Of a stretch of 8,741 nucleotides of DNA, positions 7,377-8,741 are shown piece by piece; the first letter of the stretch is position 1, and each line of letters opens with the position of its first letter. Source of the DNA: JBBRGG01 sp038240875 (GTDB lineage: Bacteria; Planctomycetota; Phycisphaerae; Phycisphaerales; UBA1924); the NCBI GenBank assembly GCA_038240875.1, contig JBBRGG010000154.1, positions 1-8,741 of the forward strand, written 5' to 3'. The notes under the pieces are model-generated. The model saw nothing but the letters and a program-made list of their open reading frames with translations. It had not been told where the DNA came from and did no database searches. The position numbers and the translations under genes were made by a program.

Positions 7377-7382
7377 ATTATC
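7377..7382 (-). promoter_or_regulatory. Possible -10 element for leaderless aminotransferase mRNA
   Basis: GATAAT (five of six of the -10 consensus) ends 6 nt before the aminotransferase ATG at 7370, so a start at normal distance would fall on the ATG itself. The -35 region 17 bp upstream (TGTATG) is poor, and the gene could equally be read through from the MBL gene. Confidence 0.25.
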
Positions 7383-7444
7383 GGCTCATGTCCACAACAC
7401 ATACAGCAACTTACGCCAAGTTTGTAACCCAAACCTTCGCCGAT

Positions 7445-8275
7445 TTATTCAAGAACTAGCCCGTCATATGCCAAATGGATCCGCTCGGGCAGCTCTGCCT
7501 CTACTTCTTCGTGAAGAACCTCGTGCGCCATGTGTATGAAATACGTCCGGTCGGCTTCAACATTAAGCGCGATGTTCAACGCCTGATCGATCGACAAGTG
7601 CGTCGGATGAGCCCGATGCCGAAGCGCATCCAAAACCAACGTTCTAAGCCCACGCAACCTCTTATAGGATTCGGGTGGCAGCGCCGATATATCCGTGAGA
7701 TACGCCAGCGGAAACGCCGCCCCCTTCATCTGCTCACTCATCGCCTCAATCCGAAACCCAAGCACAGGCAGCCTGCCATGCAGCCCACGAATTGGCACAA
7801 ACCGCATCCCAAACAACTCCAGCCCGCGCCCCGACTTCACATCCTGCTCTTCGATCCGGTGCGGGATCAAGTGTGCCACGAACGAATCGTTGACGTTTGT
7901 ATCTCGCTCGAAAATATGCGCGTACACACGGCACAAATGCCCCAGCGTGTGCGGTTCGGCATAAATCGGGATAGGTTGCCCCTGCACCGCATTAAACCTT
8001 CGCACCTCATCCAATCCAAACGTGTGATCTACGTGATTATGCGTAAACACAATCGCATCACACCGCTTGATCCTCGCACGCAACACCTGCTGCCGAAGAT
8101 CAGGACCCGCGTCAATCAACACTACTCGCGCTTGCCCGGTCGCGTCCGTCCACTCTACACTCACGCTCGTCCGCAGCCGCTGATCCTTGGGGTCCGCACT
8201 CGTACATACGCGGCATTCGCAGCCAATTGTTGGCACACCAGCGCTCGTTCCCGTTCCTAAAAACCGCAATAGCAT
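7445..8275 (-). CDS. PhnP-like metallo-beta-lactamase-fold hydrolase
   Basis: A 276-residue metal-dependent hydrolase of the PhnP / RNase Z-like branch. It opens with FLGTGTSAGVPTIGCECRVC; the C19-x-C21-xx-C24 cluster together with H226 matches the structural zinc site of E. coli PhnP. Catalytic metal ligands are visible: HNHVDH (79-84), H166, D195 (LTDIS) and the H248/H251 region (FIHMAHEV). PhnP cleaves ribosyl 1,2-cyclic phosphate in phosphonate breakdown, but no other phn gene is present, and many PhnP-like proteins have other or unknown cyclic-phosphate or nucleic-acid substrates. The name is therefore kept general. The ATG start sits right before the conserved N-terminal strand; only a weak TAGG lies upstream. 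It is divergent from the gene at 8381 and read toward the aminotransferase gene. Confidence 0.93.
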   Translation of the reverse strand: MLLRFLGTGTSAGVPTIGCECRVCTSADPKDQRLRTSVSVEWTDATGQARVVLIDAGPDLRQQVLRARIKRCDAIVFTHNHVDHTFGLDEVRRFNAVQGQPIPIYAEPHTLGHLCRVYAHIFERDTNVNDSFVAHLIPHRIEEQDVKSGRGLELFGMRFVPIRGLHGRLPVLGFRIEAMSEQMKGAAFPLAYLTDISALPPESYKRLRGLRTLVLDALRHRAHPTHLSIDQALNIALNVEADRTYFIHMAHEVLHEEVEAELPERIHLAYDGLVLE

Positions 8276-8286
8276 GCCATCAGCCT

Positions 8287-8337
8287 ATGCAGCTTGATCT
8301 TTATCAATGTAATTTCAATGCTGTCGATGCAGCTTGA
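8287..8337. repeat. 11-bp direct repeat flanking the divergent promoter
   Basis: ATGCAGCTTGA occurs at 8287-8297 and at 8327-8337, exactly 40 bp apart. One copy covers the predicted transcription start of the MBL gene and the other abuts its -35 hexamer. A smaller repeat, TCAATG (8304-8309 and 8315-8320), lies between them. The arrangement would suit a pair of regulator binding sites. Confidence 0.6.
8293..8327 (-). promoter_or_regulatory. Probable promoter of the MBL hydrolase gene
   Basis: On the minus strand TCGACA (8322-8327, five of six of the -35 consensus) and GATAAA (8300-8305, four of six of the -10 consensus) are 16 bp apart. Transcription would start near 8293, giving an untranslated leader of about 18 nt. 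It is flanked by the two copies of an 11-bp direct repeat. Confidence 0.4.
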
Positions 8338-8380
8338 CTCAGCCAACACCGCTTCAACTCTACCAACTCGCTCGCCCCTA

Positions 8381-8741
8381 ATGTCCTGCATGCACAGCCC
8401 TTCTCCATTCACCTTTCCCCCCACCACTTCTCGCTCAAACTCGTGCCGCCCACGCGCGAGCCGCCCATTCTCTGGCCGCCCCGGCCGAATCAGTGGTGTA
8501 TATGTCGCCGCTTGGTTCGCAACCTGCCTCATCGCGCTCCTCATGGGAGCGATGGTCGTCGCACCGCTTCTCAAACTGAATAAAACCATGACCTCAACCC
8601 GCTTCATCACAACCCAAGGCCAAGAACGTGGCGTCCTCTTCCGCGAACTCTCGTACCAAGGCATCACCCGCAAATACGCCATCATCGTTCCACGCAATTA
8701 CGACGGCGCAACCGCAACCCCCGCCATCCTCTTTCTCCATG
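8381..8741 (+). CDS. Partial membrane-anchored alpha/beta-hydrolase-like protein (esterase/peptidase type)
   Basis: The frame is open to the right edge, so only about 120 residues are visible. After an Arg/Ser/Pro-rich N-terminus comes one hydrophobic segment (about 39-63, GVYVAAWFATCLIALLMGAM), a likely signal anchor or uncleaved signal. Then come REL.YQGITRKYAIIVPRNYDG and PAILFLH at the edge. The pattern R-x-Y-x-(I/V)-x-V-P-x-x-Y followed by P-x-(I/L)-x-F-L-H is typical of the first strands of secreted esterases, feruloyl-esterase/PHB-depolymerase-like proteins and S9-type peptidases, where HG forms the oxyanion region. The catalytic Ser, Asp and His lie outside the window. The start is uncertain: ATG at 8318, 8327, 8381 and 8390 are all in frame after a stop at 8270, and none has a ribosome site. 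A minus-strand open frame over the same bases has no recognisable features. Confidence 0.65.
   Translation, partial: MSCMHSPSPFTFPPTTSRSNSCRPRASRPFSGRPGRISGVYVAAWFATCLIALLMGAMVVAPLLKLNKTMTSTRFITTQGQERGVLFRELSYQGITRKYAIIVPRNYDGATATPAILFLH

Noticed and set aside
8257..8697. Minus-strand open frame of 146 codons at the right edge
   Set aside because: No family motif is seen, and the plus strand over the same bases has a membrane anchor and a hydrolase-like first strand.

Overview
The window looks like a chromosomal segment from a planctomycete-like bacterium, most likely in or near the Phycisphaerae. This rests on recalled features: the 5' part of the 16S rRNA (short helix 17, the form of the EUB338 site, the variant 530 loop) and the McsA/McsB pair outside Firmicutes. 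No database search was possible, so the placement is an inference. Seven of the eight genes lie on the minus strand.

Layout, left to right. Positions 1-939 hold the 5' two-thirds of a 16S rRNA gene on the minus strand, cut by the window edge. Positions 940-1429 hold its leader and probable promoter (TTGACC-N16-TACACT), with a boxB-type hairpin and a boxA motif about 60 nt downstream of the predicted transcription start. After a pyrimidine-rich spacer come comF (ComF-type phosphoribosyltransferase, with large extensions), mcsB (protein-arginine kinase), mcsA (its zinc-finger activator, with a very long linker) and rpmB (ribosomal protein L28). A 314-base gap follows that contains a 12-unit hexamer repeat. 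Next come a DegT/DnrJ/EryC1-type PLP sugar aminotransferase and a PhnP-like metallo-beta-lactamase-fold hydrolase. At the right edge, divergently on the plus strand, is the start of a membrane-anchored protein that looks like an alpha/beta-hydrolase.

How the genes fit together. mcsA and mcsB encode the protein-arginine phosphorylation system, which in Firmicutes marks proteins for ClpC-ClpP. Here neither ctsR nor clpC is beside them; the neighbours are rpmB upstream and comF downstream. comF follows mcsB closely and is probably co-transcribed, and the 16S promoter lies directly behind comF. The aminotransferase and the MBL hydrolase probably form a separate unit read from a promoter at about 8300-8327.

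The most distinctive feature is short tandem repetition with periods of 6 or 12 bases. It occurs in the coding regions of comF (four 12-mers), mcsB (degenerate 6-mers) and mcsA (two 12-mers), and in the non-coding gap upstream of rpmB (twelve 6-mers). In the genes the repeats fall in regions that the usual family members lack. No mobile element, CRISPR array, tRNA or clear new defence system was seen.
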